Shown: piece after piece, positions 62,866 to 64,000 of the stretch
How positions within the stretch are numbered: the stretch's first letter is position 1
Layout: each line of letters starts with the position of its first letter
Program-made: the position numbers and the translations under genes
Notes under the pieces: generated by a model
The model's database searches: none
The model's input: the letters and a program-made list of their open reading frames with translations, nothing else
Told to the model about the DNA's origin: nothing
Origin: Nonomuraea dietziae
GTDB taxonomy: Bacteria; Actinomycetota; Actinomycetes; Streptosporangiales; Streptosporangiaceae
NCBI RefSeq assembly: GCF_014195505.1
Contig: NZ_JACIBV010000003.1
Span: forward strand, 124,001-188,000
Reading direction: 5' to 3'
DNA: 64,000 nt

Positions 62866-63291
62866 TCATCGCCGCTCGGGTGGAACGTGGATGCCGTGGG
62901 CTTGGAGCCGAGACATGATCAGGTCGAGAAGCTCGCGTTCCTGTGCGGCCGTGTCGTGATGCCCTACCCGAACACCGGTCGCAGCCCAGCGCTCGAGGAC
63001 GTCAACCGTGAGAAGCCACTGGGCGAGCGTGAGTTTGGGCTTCACGATCTCGTCCGGCGGCGGCCATTTGCCGGAGGCGGGAACGCCGGGTGTCCAGTGG
63101 GCGATCTGATCCCAGCCGGTCCTCCGGATGCTCCGGGCAAGGTCGGCCCGCTGGAGAGAGCCGTCCACCGTCTCGACACTGGCATCGTTGTCCATGCACG
63201 CGTCGATGAGTCCCCACTGACGGAGGGGCATCGCGATGATGAGACCGACACTCATGACCGGCATGCTGTCAAGATCGTAATAGGCGGTCAA
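62866..63291 (-). CDS. Unrecognised 141-aa protein
   Basis: MTAYYDLDSMPVMSVGLIIAMPLRQWGLIDACMDNDASVETVDGSLQRADLARSIRRTGWDQIAHWTPGVPASGKWPPPDEIVKPKLTLAQWLLTVDVLERWAATG. The body looks protein-like, with helices and a buried Trp pattern, but no family is recognised. ATGs at 63291, 63264 and 63255 are all possible starts. Confidence 0.4.
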   Translation of the reverse strand: MTAYYDLDSMPVMSVGLIIAMPLRQWGLIDACMDNDASVETVDGSLQRADLARSIRRTGWDQIAHWTPGVPASGKWPPPDEIVKPKLTLAQWLLTVDVLERWAATGVRVGHHDTAAQERELLDLIMSRLQAHGIHVPPERR

Positions 63292-63399
63292 GGTCGGAGA
63301 TCCCGAAGAGACGAGACACCGGCCTCAGACCGCACCACCTTTGGGAAACGATCAACCCGATCCCGGGAAGCGATCACCAACCGGCAACGATCCCCACTG

Positions 63400-63884
63400 C
63401 TCAACCCCTCTCGTGAACACCCCGACGAAGAGCCCGCTGAGCACCGGCGCTTCGCCCGCCACCTCCGCGATCTGGAAGCCGTCGGCGAGGCGGACGAAGC
63501 CACCCTCGTGGCCGCCGTGCTGCGTGACACCGACGCCACGATGGCTGAAAGCGCCGTGGGCCAGCAGCTGGACCGTCGGGCCGCACAATTGCTCACCGTT
63601 TCGGCATTCACCCACTGAGCTCACACGATGGCCAAAGTGATCGCCGAGCGAGACTTCCTCACCCGACGACGGGTGAATGGAACCTGCTCAGCTCAATCGT
63701 CATGGGCGAGCCATGGACCGTCGAGGAGGTCACCGGCGCCACCGACTGGTTCCAGTGCATGGCCACAACCCCCCAGATCGTCTCCACTCCCGAAGCCCTC
63801 AGACTGCTTGGCGACCACGGAAGAACCCGGCGTGTCCGAAACGCAGTGAGCCTCCGACTACGTCAGCTGGAACAGCCGAACTGA
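63400..63884 (+). pseudogene. Hypothetical actinobacterial protein broken by a stop and a frameshift
   Basis: EHRRFARHLRDLEAVGEADEATLVAAVLRDTDATMAESAVGQQLDRRAAQLLTVSAFTH ends in TGA; the same frame resumes MAKVIAERDFLTRR and then shifts to GEWNLLSSIVMGEPWTVEEVTGATDWFQCMATTPQIVSTPEALRLLGDHGRTRRVRNAVSLRLRQLEQPN. The three pieces form one plausible helical protein. Function unknown. Alternatively the second and third pieces are a separate short gene starting at MAKVIAERD. Confidence 0.5.
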
Positions 63885-64000
63885 CCTGACCCACGAGTCT
63901 TGACTATTGCTCCCCTTCTGCCGGATGAGCCGTCGCCCTCTGTTAATCAACACCCCCCACACTCGGCATGCGTGCGATACGAAGCGGTAGCCGCCGGAGC

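Noticed and set aside
1..64000. CRISPR arrays, tRNA and rRNA genes
   Set aside because: No regularly spaced direct repeats of CRISPR length and no cloverleaf or rRNA-like segments were noticed. Absence by eye is not proof; a tRNA scan would settle it.

Overview
The window is high-GC actinobacterial DNA. Leaders carry AGGAG-type ribosome binding sites, many genes overlap by ATGA, and transposase types common in actinomycetes (IS5/IS427, IS110, IS256, ISL3, IS21, IS481, IS630, IS30) are present. A member of the Streptosporangiales or Streptomycetales is plausible but cannot be fixed from sequence alone. Two plasmid-type primase-polymerase replication modules, a ParA partition pair, an iteron-like repeat cluster, an AT-rich island and about fifteen insertion sequences or remnants suggest a large plasmid, or a chromosomal region built from integrated plasmids.

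Layout. 1-6.2 kb: a tightly coupled minus-strand operon combining 2,3-dihydroxybenzoate synthesis (isochorismate synthase, DHB dehydrogenase, isochorismatase) with a SpeD-type AdoMet decarboxylase, two exporters and two unrecognised proteins. 6.5-9.6 kb: ribbon-helix-helix gene, perfect hairpin and primase-polymerase replicase (module 1). 9.8-18.5 kb: a membrane protein, a PQQ-type beta-propeller protein, an intact IS5-family element, a decayed ATP-grasp gene and two exported proteins. 18.6-21.5 kb: a 25-bp inverted repeat, a parA/RHH partition pair and an AT-rich island. 21.7-23.7 kb: a decayed IS5-type transposase and a 266-aa gene with a perfect palindrome over its start codon.

23.8-31.3 kb: a Tn7/Tn5053-like transposon (TniQ, frameshifted TniA, TniB, TniQ) with a recognisable left-end site and two paralogous 85-bp right ends; SoxR, an FMN reductase and an erythromycin-esterase-like gene lie between the right ends. 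31.4-34.3 kb: Clp-N, IS110, IS481 and IS630 remnants around a small secreted protein gene. 34.3-37.1 kb: replication module 2 on the minus strand, again RHH gene, hairpin, replicase. 37.1-39.6 kb: no intact gene, but a NB-ARC-like remnant and a cluster of AGCGAC repeats that could be an origin or centromere. 39.6-52.7 kb: transposon-dense, including a 3.9-kb IS21-family element that carries a passenger gene and has IstA and IstB in one reading frame, an IS5-type element nested in another transposase gene, and an ISL3 element inserted in the terminal repeat of an IS256 element, both with intact 8-bp target duplications.

52.7-64 kb: two secreted peptidases (TAP-like hydrolase and an X-Pro dipeptidyl-peptidase-like protein), further IS elements and remnants (IS5, ISL3, IS30), a small exported peptide, an internally deleted MITE-like IS copy, and fragments of recombinase, CHAT and DUF6431-type genes. 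Functionally the region reads as one iron-acquisition or secondary-metabolite operon and a few exported proteins set in a replication and partition backbone repeatedly reworked by transposons.
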